This document shows positions 43,821-53,629 of a stretch of DNA of 64,000 nucleotides, piece by piece. The stretch comes from Streptomyces fumanus (lineage in GTDB: Bacteria; Actinomycetota; Actinomycetes; Streptomycetales; Streptomycetaceae). The notes beneath the pieces are model-generated. The model was not told where the DNA came from and ran no database searches. It was given only the letters and a program-made list of their open reading frames with translations. Location of the stretch: positions 310,001 to 374,000 of the forward strand of contig NZ_BNBI01000001.1 of the NCBI RefSeq assembly GCF_014655295.1, read 5' to 3'. The position numbers and the translations under genes were made by a program. How positions within the stretch are numbered: position 1 is the stretch's first letter; each line of letters opens with the position of its first letter.

Positions 43821-44510
43821 GGACGGCGTACGGGCCGCCGCCAGCAGGCGGGTGACGTCCTCGGCGGGGATGGTCAGCGCGGCGCCCACCGTGGCCAGCA
43901 CGTCCCGCTCGGCCGGGGTGTACGGGCCGTCGGCCAGCGCGATCCGGGCACCCTGGAGCAGGATCGACTCCCGTCCGGCGGCGGCGAGGTGCGGGGCCAG
44001 CGGGTCCAGCGCCTCGTGCAGCTCTATCGCGAGGCCGGGCCCGCAGGGCTCCCCGTAGAACCGCCCGGTGTCCGCGGCCAGGGCCCGCACCAGCGCGTCG
44101 AGCTGCTCCTCGGCGCAGTCGTAGCCGGCCGCGCGCACCGCGCCGGCCGCGGTCCGCAGGGCGGTGCGGGAGCAGGTGCCGCTGGTCGCGAGGACCGCGA
44201 GGGCGACGGTGTGCACCGCGTCCCGGAGCATCGCGGCGAAACGGGTGGTGGTGGGGTGGTCCAGGACGTCGGTGCCGTAGTGGCGCAGGCAGGCGGCGCA
44301 CTCCACGGCGGGCCCGCAGTCGCCGCGCGGCAGCACCGGCAGGCCGAGCACGGTGAACCGGCGGCGGCCGGTGAGCCGCTGGTAGTTGCGGTCGCCCCCG
44401 CAGTCCGGGCAGAAGAACTCGCCGTCGCCGACGGCCGTCCACGCGGTGCGGGTGCCCAGGATGCGCTGAAGCCGGGCAGCTCGGCCGTCTCGTCCCCGTC
44501 CAGGCAGCAC
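43818..44510 (-). CDS. TerB-like protein with N-terminal zinc ribbon
   Basis: A 230-residue protein. The first third has a zinc-ribbon arrangement (EFFCPDCGGDRNY and VECAACLRHYG, four Cys in two CxxC pairs). The rest is a TerB/DjlA-like helical domain (TRFAAMLRDAVHTVALAVLA, ARIALADGPYTPAERDVLATVGAALTI) with the acidic residues typical of that fold. TerB proteins belong to tellurite/stress systems, but no other ter gene is nearby. GTG 44510 is chosen for its GGAGG at six bases; a longer frame to 44567 lacks a site. Confidence 0.8.
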   Translation of the reverse strand: MLPGRGRDGRAARLQRILGTRTAWTAVGDGEFFCPDCGGDRNYQRLTGRRRFTVLGLPVLPRGDCGPAVECAACLRHYGTDVLDHPTTTRFAAMLRDAVHTVALAVLATSGTCSRTALRTAAGAVRAAGYDCAEEQLDALVRALAADTGRFYGEPCGPGLAIELHEALDPLAPHLAAAGRESILLQGARIALADGPYTPAERDVLATVGAALTIPAEDVTRLLAAARTPS

Positions 44511-44650
44511 GTCGCACCTCCGTAACCGCGCGGCAACATCGCCGCACTGGCGTGATGTTAGCCACATCGCCGACGCGGAGTCAGTACCCCGGACGAGACC
44601 TTCCCGTGACCTGCGTACGGATCCGGCCGGTACCGGACGGTGCGCCGGAC

Positions 44651-44684
44651 GGGCCCCGCCCGCCGGTCGCGGCGGACGGGGCCC
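44651..44684 (-). terminator. leuA terminator
   Basis: GGGCCCCGCCCGCC (44651-44664) pairs with GGCGGACGGGGCCC (44671-44684), one mismatch, six-base loop. It lies 25 bp past the leuA stop. Confidence 0.8.
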
Positions 44685-44709
44685 GGGGTGCGGGAGGGGC
44701 GGCGACGGG

Positions 44710-46716
<2,007 letters not shown>

Positions 46717-46767
46717 TCATGGTTGCGGGTGGTGACAGGTGCGTCACGCAGTGCGAAGGTGCCGGAC

Positions 46768-47838
46768 ATGACGACCAACGGGGGCTTCGAGCCCGTCTTC
46801 TGCACCATCGTCCCGCCCCACCTCCTCGACCGGCTCGCCCAGGCCGAGGACCCCGCGCTCGCCGCACCCGCCCGCCGCACCCTCCAGCGGGACGCCTTCG
46901 AGCGCACCCAGCGAAGGCTGACCACCGTGCTGGGCGCACCGGCGGTCACCCGGCCCGCCGCCGCCGAACCCGCCCAGCCCCGGCGCACCGTCTACGACGC
47001 CCGGCACGGCACCGACCTGCCGGGCACCGAGGTCCGCGGCGAGGGCGACGAACCCGGTCAGGACGCCACCGTCAACCGCGCCTACGCGGGCCTCGGCGCC
47101 ACCTTCGAGCTGCTGCTCTCGGCGTACGGGCGGGACTCCATCGACGGCTCCGGGCTGCCGCTGGACGCGACCGTGCACTACGACCGCGAGTACAACAACG
47201 CGTTCTGGAACGGCGAGCAGATGGTCTTCGGCGACGGGGACGGGGAGATCTTCCTCGACTTCACCATCCCGGTGGACGTGATCGGCCACGAACTGGTGCA
47301 CGGCGTCACCCAGTACACCGCCAACCTGACCTACTTCGGCCAGCCCGGCGCGCTCAACGAGTCGGTGTCGGACGTCTTCGGCTCGCTGATCAAGCAGTAC
47401 ACGCTCGGCCAGAGCGCCGACCAGGCCGACTGGCTGATCGGCGCGGGCCTGCTCGCCCCGCGCGTCACCGGGGTCGCCCTGCGCTCGCTGAAGGCCCCGG
47501 GCACGGCGTACGACGACGACGTGCTCGGCAAGGACCCGCAGCCCGCGACGATGGACGACTACGTCCGCACCGGCCGGGACAACGGCGGCGTGCACATCAA
47601 CTCCGGCATCCCCAACCACGCGTTCTACCTGGCCGCCACCGCGCTCGGCGGCAACGCCTGGGAGCGCGCCGGGCAGATCTGGTACGACGCGCTGACCGGC
47701 GGCGAGCTGGGCACCCAGGCCCGGTTCGCGGACTTCGCGGCGCTCACCCTGGCCGCCGCCCGGGCGCGGTACGGCACGGGCGAGGAACTCGACGCGGTGG
47801 ACAAGGCGTGGCAGCAGGTCGGGGTGCGTCCCGCCTAG
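46768..47838 (+). CDS. Protealysin-like M4 metalloprotease
   Basis: A 356-residue thermolysin-family protease without a signal peptide. The short N-terminal propeptide carries the protealysin-type motif (FCTIVPPHLLDRLAQ, then RRTLQRDAF). The catalytic domain has IGHELVHGVTQYTANL (HEXXH at about 174-178), third zinc ligand Glu198 in LNESVSDVFGSLIKQ, and the active-site His region GGVHINSGIPNHAFYLAA. Protealysin-type enzymes accumulate in the cytoplasm and are released without classical secretion. ATG 46768 gives the family N-terminus. The next gene encodes an emfourin-type inhibitor 21 bp downstream. Confidence 0.92.
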   Translation: MTTNGGFEPVFCTIVPPHLLDRLAQAEDPALAAPARRTLQRDAFERTQRRLTTVLGAPAVTRPAAAEPAQPRRTVYDARHGTDLPGTEVRGEGDEPGQDATVNRAYAGLGATFELLLSAYGRDSIDGSGLPLDATVHYDREYNNAFWNGEQMVFGDGDGEIFLDFTIPVDVIGHELVHGVTQYTANLTYFGQPGALNESVSDVFGSLIKQYTLGQSADQADWLIGAGLLAPRVTGVALRSLKAPGTAYDDDVLGKDPQPATMDDYVRTGRDNGGVHINSGIPNHAFYLAATALGGNAWERAGQIWYDALTGGELGTQARFADFAALTLAAARARYGTGEELDAVDKAWQQVGVRPA

Positions 47839-47859
47839 TTCCGTACTAGACACGGACCC

Positions 47860-48126
47860 ATGCGGATTCAAGTGAGGCGCACAGGAGGCTTCGCGGGCAT
47901 CGAACGCCACGCGGAGGTGGACACCGCCGGCCGCCCGGACGCGGCGGAGTGGCACGCCCTGGCCGAGCGGGCGGTCGCCGACGGCCGGGGCACGCCGCCC
48001 ATCGGGGTGCCGGACGGATTCAGCTACCAGATCACCGTGGACGGCCGCACCGTGTACGCGGCCGACCCCCGGCTGACCGAGGAGCAGCGCAGGCTGGTCT
48101 CCCGGGTGCTGAAGGAGGGCTCCTGA
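47860..48126 (+). CDS. Emfourin-type protealysin inhibitor
   Basis: An 88-residue protein, MRIQVRRTGGFAGIERHAEV at the start, SYQITVDGRTVYAADPRLTE near the end. It has the size, N-terminal strand and VxRxGGFAG pattern of emfourin, the protein inhibitor encoded next to protealysin in Serratia. Its position 21 bp after an M4 protease gene on the same strand supports the call. It would keep the cytoplasmic protease inactive. The identification rests on recalled family features and context. Confidence 0.82.
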   Translation: MRIQVRRTGGFAGIERHAEVDTAGRPDAAEWHALAERAVADGRGTPPIGVPDGFSYQITVDGRTVYAADPRLTEEQRRLVSRVLKEGS

Positions 48127-48129
48127 CCG

Positions 48130-48166
48130 TTGACGGGCACGGCCGGCGGTGCGGATGATCCGCGCA
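48130..48166 (+). promoter_or_regulatory. Leaderless promoter of the GH1 gene
   Basis: TTGACG (48130-48135), 18 bp, GATGAT (48154-48159), six bases, then ATG at 48166. Spacing and position predict transcription starting at or next to the ATG. No Shine-Dalgarno is present, in agreement. Confidence 0.65.
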
Positions 48167-49470
48167 TGGCGATGGACCCGATGCCCCGTTTCCCGCCCGG
48201 CTTCCTGTGGGGCGTGTCGACCTCCGCGCACCAGATCGAGGGCGCGGCGGAGCTGCGCGAGCGGTCGGTGTGGGACGCGTTCGCCGAGCGGCCGGGGCGG
48301 GTGCGGGACGGCTCGACGGCGGCGGTGGCCTGCGACCACTACCACCGCCACCGCGAGGACGTGGCGCTGCTGGCCGGCCTGGGCGTGGACGCGTACCGCT
48401 TCTCCGTCTCCTGGCCCCGGGTGAACGCGCCGGGCGGCCTGGACTTCTACGACCGGCTGACGGACGAGCTGTGCGCGGCCGGGGTGCGGCCGGTGCCGAC
48501 CCTCTTCCACTGGGACCTGCCGCTGGGCCTGGACTGGCGGGAGCGGGACACGGCGGAGCGGTTCGCGGCGTACACGGCGGTGGTCGCGGACCGGCTCGGC
48601 GACCGGGTGCGCACCTGGATCACGCTGAACGAACCGGCGGAGCACACCCTGCTGGGCCACGCGCTGGGCGTGCACGCGCCGGGCGAGCGCCTGCTGTTCG
48701 ACGCGCTGCCGGTCGCCCACCACCAGCTCCTCGCGCACGGCCTGGCGGTACGGGCGCTGCGCGCGGCCGGCGCCCCGGACATCGGCATCGCCGACTCGCA
48801 CGCCCCGGTGTGGCCCGCCTCCGACGACCCCGCCGACCGGGCGGCGGCGGACCTCTACGACGCGCTGCTGAACCGGATGTTCGCCGACCCGCTGCTGCTG
48901 GGCCGCTACCCCGAGGGCATCGGGGAGCTGATGCCGGAGAGTGCCGGGGCCGACCTGGAGGTGATCGCCGAGCCGCTGGACTTCTACGGCGTCAACTACT
49001 ACGCGCCGACCAGGGTGGGCGCCCCGAGCGGCGCCCCGGGCGGGTTCGGCGGGGTGCCGCTGCCGGCGGAACTCCCCTTCTCCGTGCGGGAGATCGAGGG
49101 CCGGCCGGTGACGGACTTCGGCTGGCCGGTGGTCCCCGAGGGCCTCACCGAGCTGCTCACCGGCCTGCGGGACCGGTACGGCGAGCGGCTCCCGCCGGTG
49201 CTGATCACCGAGAACGGCTGCTCGTACCCCGGCCTCGACGACCAGGACCGCATCGCCTACCTGGACGCGCACGTCCGGGCCGTGCACGACGCGCTCGCCG
49301 CCGGGGTGGACGTGCGCGGCTACTTCGTCTGGTCGCTGCTGGACAACTTCGAGTGGGCCGAGGGGTACGCCCGCCGCTTCGGGCTGGTCCATGTGGACTT
49401 CACCACGCTGGAGCGCACCCCGAAGGCGTCCTACCACTGGTACCGCGAGCTGCTGCGGGCCGGGCGGTGA
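48166..49470 (+). CDS. GH1 family beta-glucosidase/glycosidase
   Basis: A 434-residue retaining beta-glycosidase. The GH1 N-terminal signature (RFPPGFLWGVSTSAHQIEGA) is present. The acid/base Glu is in ITLNEPAEH (near 156) and the nucleophile Glu in LITENGCSYP (near 349). YFVWSLLDNFEWAEGYARRF is the usual C-terminal sugar-binding block. No signal peptide, so intracellular; it likely cleaves imported beta-glucosides such as cellobiose. ATG 48166 is favoured by a leaderless promoter; ATGs at 48172 and 48181 are alternatives. It converges on era with a 3-bp gap. Confidence 0.93.
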   Translation: MAMDPMPRFPPGFLWGVSTSAHQIEGAAELRERSVWDAFAERPGRVRDGSTAAVACDHYHRHREDVALLAGLGVDAYRFSVSWPRVNAPGGLDFYDRLTDELCAAGVRPVPTLFHWDLPLGLDWRERDTAERFAAYTAVVADRLGDRVRTWITLNEPAEHTLLGHALGVHAPGERLLFDALPVAHHQLLAHGLAVRALRAAGAPDIGIADSHAPVWPASDDPADRAAADLYDALLNRMFADPLLLGRYPEGIGELMPESAGADLEVIAEPLDFYGVNYYAPTRVGAPSGAPGGFGGVPLPAELPFSVREIEGRPVTDFGWPVVPEGLTELLTGLRDRYGERLPPVLITENGCSYPGLDDQDRIAYLDAHVRAVHDALAAGVDVRGYFVWSLLDNFEWAEGYARRFGLVHVDFTTLERTPKASYHWYRELLRAGR

Positions 49471-49473
49471 GCC

Positions 49474-50433
49474 TCAGAAGCCGAGCTTCCTGAGCTGCTT
49501 GGGGTCGCGCTGCCAGTCCTTGGCGACCTTGACGTGCAGGTCGAGGAAGACCGGGGTGCCGAGCAGGGCCTCGATCTGCTTGCGGGAGCGGATGCCGACC
49601 TCCTTCAGGCGCTTGCCCTTGGGGCCGATGATGATGCCCTTCTGGCTGGGGCGCTCGATGAAGACGTTGGCGTGGATGTCCAGCAGCGGCTTGTCGGCGG
49701 GGCGGTCCTCGCGGGGCAGCATCTCCTCCACCACCACGGCGATGGAGTGCGGCAGCTCGTCGCGCACGCCCTCCAGCGCGGCCTCTCGGATCAGCTCCGC
49801 GACCATGACCTGCTCGGGCTCGTCGGTGAGGTCGCCCTCCGGGTAGAGGGCGGGGCTCTCCGGGAGCAGCGGGATCAGCAGGTCGGCCAGGAGGTCCACC
49901 TGCTGCCCGGCCGTCGCCGACACCGGGACGATCTCCGCCCAGGCGATGCCCAGTTCGGTGCCGAGCTGGTCGATGGCGATCAACTGCTCGGCGAGGGTCT
50001 TGCTGTCGACCAGGTCGGTCTTGGTGACGATGGCGACCTTGGGGGTCTTGCGGATCGCGGCCAGCTCCTTGGCGATGAACCGGTCGCCGGGGCCGAGCTT
50101 CTCGTTGGCGGGCAGGCAGAAGCCGATCACGTCGACCTCCGCCCAGGTGGTGCGGACCACGTCGTTGAGCCGCTCGCCGAGCAGGGTGCGCGGCTTGTGC
50201 AGCCCGGGGGTGTCGACCAGGATCAACTGGGCGTCCGGCCGGTGCACGATGCCCCGCACGGTGTGCCGGGTGGTCTGGGGCCGGTTGGAGGTGATCGCCA
50301 CCTTCTGCCCGACCAGAGCGTTCGTGAGGGTGGACTTGCCCGCGTTGGGACGGCCCACGAAACAGGCGAAGCCCGCCCGGTGGGGGGCCTCGGACGATTC
50401 CGACGGCTCGGATGACTGACTGCGAACGCTCAT
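49474..50433 (-). CDS. era: GTPase Era
   Basis: A 319-residue essential GTPase in 16S rRNA maturation and 30S assembly. The G domain has G1 GRPNAGKSTL, the G2 region RPQTTRHTVRG, G3 VDTPGLHKPR and G4 VTKTDLVD; the C-terminal KH domain is IIIGPKGKRLKEVGIRSRK. A Ser/Glu-rich N-terminal head (SQSSEPSESSEAPH) precedes the G domain. The start is ATG 50433, or ATG 50442; GACAAT lies seven bases before the former, so the mRNA may be leaderless. Last gene of the phoH-ybeY-corC-(mmcQ)-cdd-era cluster. Confidence 0.96.
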   Translation of the reverse strand: MSVRSQSSEPSESSEAPHRAGFACFVGRPNAGKSTLTNALVGQKVAITSNRPQTTRHTVRGIVHRPDAQLILVDTPGLHKPRTLLGERLNDVVRTTWAEVDVIGFCLPANEKLGPGDRFIAKELAAIRKTPKVAIVTKTDLVDSKTLAEQLIAIDQLGTELGIAWAEIVPVSATAGQQVDLLADLLIPLLPESPALYPEGDLTDEPEQVMVAELIREAALEGVRDELPHSIAVVVEEMLPREDRPADKPLLDIHANVFIERPSQKGIIIGPKGKRLKEVGIRSRKQIEALLGTPVFLDLHVKVAKDWQRDPKQLRKLGF

Positions 50434-50504
50434 GGCGCCCATTGTCCCTGATCCGGCGAGCACTGCCGTACCGGCTTTCTCCGCCGGCCCCCGGCGGGCG
50501 GGGA

Positions 50505-50858
50505 TCAGCCCGCGGTGACGGTCTCCCGGACCTCGCCGTCGGGGCCCGCCACCAGCACCGGCGTCCCGGGTCCGCCCAGGTCCCGGACGGCCGCCCGGTC
50601 CTCGTCGGAGGCGGTCCCGGCCTCGGTCACCACGGCCGCCGCCTCCAGCGAGGTCGCGCCGGAGGCCACCGCCATCGCCACCGCGGTGCGCAGCGCGCTG
50701 AGCTTCAGCGAGTCCAGGGCGACGGTCCCGGCGACGTACGTCCGGCCGGTCTCGTCGCGCACGGCGGCCCCCTCGGGCACCTGGTTGCGGGCCCGCGCGG
50801 AACGGGCCAGGGTGACGATCTTGCGGTCCTCGGGGTCGAGCGCGCTGCTGTCGGTCAT
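50505..50858 (-). CDS. Degenerate cytidine deaminase-like protein
   Basis: A 117-residue protein with the cytidine deaminase overall pattern (LVTLARSARARNQVPEGAAV-like start, YVAGTVALDSLKLSALRTAV in the region of the active site). However, the catalytic HAE is replaced (SLKLSALR) and the PCxxC zinc site is absent, so it cannot be an active zinc deaminase. Actinobacterial cdd-like genes next to era are often of this kind. It lies 71 bp upstream of era on the same strand. Role unknown; perhaps structural or regulatory. Confidence 0.8.
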   Translation of the reverse strand: MTDSSALDPEDRKIVTLARSARARNQVPEGAAVRDETGRTYVAGTVALDSLKLSALRTAVAMAVASGATSLEAAAVVTEAGTASDEDRAAVRDLGGPGTPVLVAGPDGEVRETVTAG

Positions 50859-50888
50859 GGGGACGAGGATACGGAAGCGGCCGGGGCG

Positions 50889-51770
50889 CTATCCGGCCAC
50901 GGGGTACATCGCCCCGCGCCGGCCCTCCGGGGAGGCCAGCCACTCCAGTTTCGCGGCGGTGTTGGCCTCGTCCAGCGGGGTGTGCAGCACGATCGTCAGA
51001 TCCGGGCGGGCGGGCACCTTCAGCGCGGTGGACTCCACGCACAGCAGCCCGACCAGCGGGTGGTCCAGCTCCTTGCGGATCTGCCCGGCGTCCTCGATGT
51101 CCCCTTCGGCCCACAGCCGGGTGAACTCCTCCCCCGCCTCCCGCTCCAGGCGCTGGAGCACCTGCCGGTAGCCGTCGTCGCCGGGGGCGGCCGCGCAGGC
51201 GGCCCGGAACTGGGCGACCACCGCGCGGGCGTTGCGCTCCCAGCTCTTGGAGCGGGAGCGGTACAGCGGGTCGGTGAAGAAGTCCACGATGCAGTTCTGC
51301 GTGGTGCCGGGCCGCATCCCGAGGACCATCGCGGCGGCGTCGTTGTACATCACGCAGTCGTAGTACGCGTCCATGATGTGCGCCGGGTACGGCATCCAGG
51401 TGTCGATCAGCCGCCGCAGCCCGTCGCACATGTGCCGCTTGGCGGGCTCCACCTCGGGCACGGGCGGGTTGAGGCCGGCCAGCACGTACAGGTGGCGCCG
51501 CTCGGCGTTGCTGAGCCGCAGCACCCGGGCGACGGCGTCCAGCACCTGCGGCGAGACGGAGATGTCCCGGCCCTGCTCCAGCCACTGGTACCAGGAGGCG
51601 CCCACCCCGGCGAGGACGGCGACCTCCTCGCGGCGCAGGCCCGGGGTGCGGCGCCGGCCGCCGCCCTCCGGCAGCCCCGCCTCGGCGGGCGACACCCGCG
51701 CCCGGCGGCTCATCAGGAACTCCCGCAGCTCGGCCCGCCGCCCCGTGGCGGCCTCCTTGAGATCCGGCAC
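50889..51770 (-). CDS. XRE-type regulator with MmyB-like domain
   Basis: A 293-residue protein. HTH: REFLMSRRARVSPAEAGLPE, RRTPGLRREEVAVLAGVGAS and WYQWLEQGRDISVSPQVLDA. MmyB-like C-terminal domain: MDAYYDCVMYNDAAAMVLGM, DPLYRSRSKSWERNARAVVA and HPLVGLLCVESTALKVPARP. It is a paralogue of the regulator at 26.8 kb. GTG 51770 has a GGGAG site; the frame extends to 51812 but that would cover the palindromic operator. It is divergent from an MFS pump and probably represses it and itself. Confidence 0.9.
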   Translation of the reverse strand: MPDLKEAATGRRAELREFLMSRRARVSPAEAGLPEGGGRRRTPGLRREEVAVLAGVGASWYQWLEQGRDISVSPQVLDAVARVLRLSNAERRHLYVLAGLNPPVPEVEPAKRHMCDGLRRLIDTWMPYPAHIMDAYYDCVMYNDAAAMVLGMRPGTTQNCIVDFFTDPLYRSRSKSWERNARAVVAQFRAACAAAPGDDGYRQVLQRLEREAGEEFTRLWAEGDIEDAGQIRKELDHPLVGLLCVESTALKVPARPDLTIVLHTPLDEANTAAKLEWLASPEGRRGAMYPVAG

Positions 51771-51795
51771 CCGCTCCCCCTGTACGTCCTGGCTG

Positions 51796-51816
51796 CCTGG
51801 TGGTGGCACCACCAGG
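51796..51816. promoter_or_regulatory. Perfect palindromic operator between the XRE/MmyB regulator and the MFS pump
   Basis: CCTGGTGGTG-G-CACCACCAGG: 10-bp arms, one-base centre, no mismatch. It is 26 bp before the regulator GTG and 44 bp before the pump ATG, the expected place for a dual operator. Confidence 0.8.
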
Positions 51817-51859
51817 ACAACTGCTCGCTCCCCAAGGCTATTCCGCGGGCGCCAGGCTC

Positions 51860-53308
51860 ATGGACATGGCGATCGACACCCCTCCCACCCCCGTACGGAA
51901 GCCGTCCGCGCCCGCGCTGGCGGCGCGGGACCGGCTGGTCCTGTTCGTGCTCTGCGCGGCCCAGTTCATGGTCGCGCTCGACTTCTCCGTGCTCAATGTC
52001 GCGCTGCCGGTGCTCGGCGCCGACCTGGGCATGAGCCCGTCCGCCCTGCAGTGGGCGGTCACCGCGTTCGCGCTGCCGTCCGGCGGCTTCCTGCTGCTGT
52101 TCGGCCGCACCGGCGACCTGTACGGCCGGCGCAGGCTGTTCCTGGCCGGGCTCGCCCTGTTCGGGGCGGCCTCGCTGCTGGCCACCTTCGCCTGGGACCC
52201 GGCGTCCTTCCTGGCCGGGCGCGCCCTGCAGGGGCTCGGCGCGGCGGCCATCGTGCCGACCGGGATGTCGCTGCTGACCACGACCTTTCCGGAGGGCCCG
52301 GCCCGCGACCGCGCCCTGGGCATCTCGGGGACGCTGCTGTCGCTGGGCTTCACCGTCGGCATGGTGGCGGGCGGGGTGCTGACCGACCTGCTGGGCTGGC
52401 GCTCCACCATGGGCCTGCTGACCCTGTTCGCCCTGGTCGTGCTGCCGCTGGCGCCCGGTCTGCTGCCGGAGTCGCGCACCCCGGAGCGGCCCCGGCTGGA
52501 CGTGCCCGGCGCGGTCACCGTCACCGGTGGTCTGCTCGCCCTGATCTACGCCCTGTCCACCGCCGCCGACCAGGGCTTCGGCCGGGCCGACGTGCCGGCC
52601 GCGCTGGTGGCGGGGCTGCTGCTGCTGACCGCGTTCGCGGTGGTGGAGTCCCGGACCGAGGCGCCGCTGGTGTCGCTGCCGATGCTGCGCCGCCGCACGG
52701 TGGCCTGGGGCAACCTGGGCGGTCTGGTCACCTTCTCGATGATGTCGACGGTCGTGTTCGTGCTCACCCTGTACCTCCAGGAGGTGCTGGGGCTGTCCGC
52801 CTTCGAGACCGGCCTGGTCTTCGGGGTGCAGGGCGTGCTGTCGGTGCTGGCCGGGTCGTACGCGCCGCGGGTCATCGGCCGGTTCGGTGCCCGCCGCACG
52901 CTGGTCGGCTCGCTGGCCGGGCAGGGCCTGCTGGGCGCGGCGCTGCTGGGGCTCGGTGAGGGCGGCGGGTCGGTGTGGCTGGCGACGGCCGCGGTCTCGC
53001 TGGCCAGCATGTGCCACCTGGGCGCGATCATCTCCTACGGGCTGACCGTCACCTCCGGTGTCCCGGACGCGGAGCAGGGCCTGGCGACCGGCCTGGTCAC
53101 CTCCACCCAGCAGGTCGGCATCACGGTCGGCATCCCGCTGCTGGGGGTGCTGGCCACCACCGCCGGCGACGTGGCCTCGGGGGTGCGTACGGTGCTGGCG
53201 CTGGACGCGGCGATCGTGCTGGCGGCGGCCGTGCTGGTCGGGCTGGGGCTGCGGATGCGGCGGGCGGGCTCAGGGCCGGTCGAGGCGGAGGCGGTCGGCG
53301 CGCGGTAG
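51860..53308 (+). CDS. MFS efflux pump, DHA2 family
   Basis: A 482-residue, 14-helix transporter with TM1 motif FMVALDFSVLNVALPVLG, motif A LFGRTGDLYGRRRLFL and motif C LLSLGFTVGMVAGGVLTDLL. ATG 51860 or 51866 starts it. The regulator next door and the palindrome between them suggest inducible efflux of a compound sensed by the MmyB domain. The 3' end overlaps the convergent mmcQ-like gene by 39 bp. Confidence 0.9.
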   Translation: MDMAIDTPPTPVRKPSAPALAARDRLVLFVLCAAQFMVALDFSVLNVALPVLGADLGMSPSALQWAVTAFALPSGGFLLLFGRTGDLYGRRRLFLAGLALFGAASLLATFAWDPASFLAGRALQGLGAAAIVPTGMSLLTTTFPEGPARDRALGISGTLLSLGFTVGMVAGGVLTDLLGWRSTMGLLTLFALVVLPLAPGLLPESRTPERPRLDVPGAVTVTGGLLALIYALSTAADQGFGRADVPAALVAGLLLLTAFAVVESRTEAPLVSLPMLRRRTVAWGNLGGLVTFSMMSTVVFVLTLYLQEVLGLSAFETGLVFGVQGVLSVLAGSYAPRVIGRFGARRTLVGSLAGQGLLGAALLGLGEGGGSVWLATAAVSLASMCHLGAIISYGLTVTSGVPDAEQGLATGLVTSTQQVGITVGIPLLGVLATTAGDVASGVRTVLALDAAIVLAAAVLVGLGLRMRRAGSGPVEAEAVGAR

Positions 53309-53629
53309 ACCGGCGACGACCAGGTCGTAGGAGTCCTCGACCAGCTCCCGGACCAGCCGGTCCGGGAGCTCGCCGTCGACGGTCACGGTGTTCCAGTGCC
53401 GCTTGTTCATGTGCCAGCCGGGGATGATCAGGCCCTCGTACTGGCGGCGCAGCCGGACCGCGTCGTCCGGGTCGCACTTGAGGTTGACGGTGAGCGGGCG
53501 CGCGTCCAGGTAGGTGAGGGCGAACATCTTGCCGCAGACCCGGAAGACGGAGATCTCCGGGCCGAACGGGAAGTCCTCCACCGCGGCATTGAAGGACAGG
53601 CACAGGGCGCGCAGTTGCTCCGGGGTCAC
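53270..53629 (-). CDS. MmcQ/YjbR-family protein
   Basis: A 119-residue protein with the YjbR/MmcQ double-wing fold pattern (FPFGPEISVFRVCGKMFALT, LTVNLKCDPDDAVRLRRQYE, GWHMNKRHWNTVTVDG, ending DSYDLVVAGLPR). The fold resembles DNA-binding domains but the biochemical role is not established. GTG 53629 overlaps the CorC-like stop (GTGA), so it belongs to the phoH-ybeY-corC transcript. Its 3' end overlaps the MFS gene on the other strand. Confidence 0.88.
   Translation of the reverse strand: MTPEQLRALCLSFNAAVEDFPFGPEISVFRVCGKMFALTYLDARPLTVNLKCDPDDAVRLRRQYEGLIIPGWHMNKRHWNTVTVDGELPDRLVRELVEDSYDLVVAGLPRADRLRLDRP

Noticed and set aside
43818..44567. Longer TerB-like start at 44567
   Set aside because: No ribosome site there and the extra residues are not conserved-looking; GTG 44510 has GGAGG at six bases.
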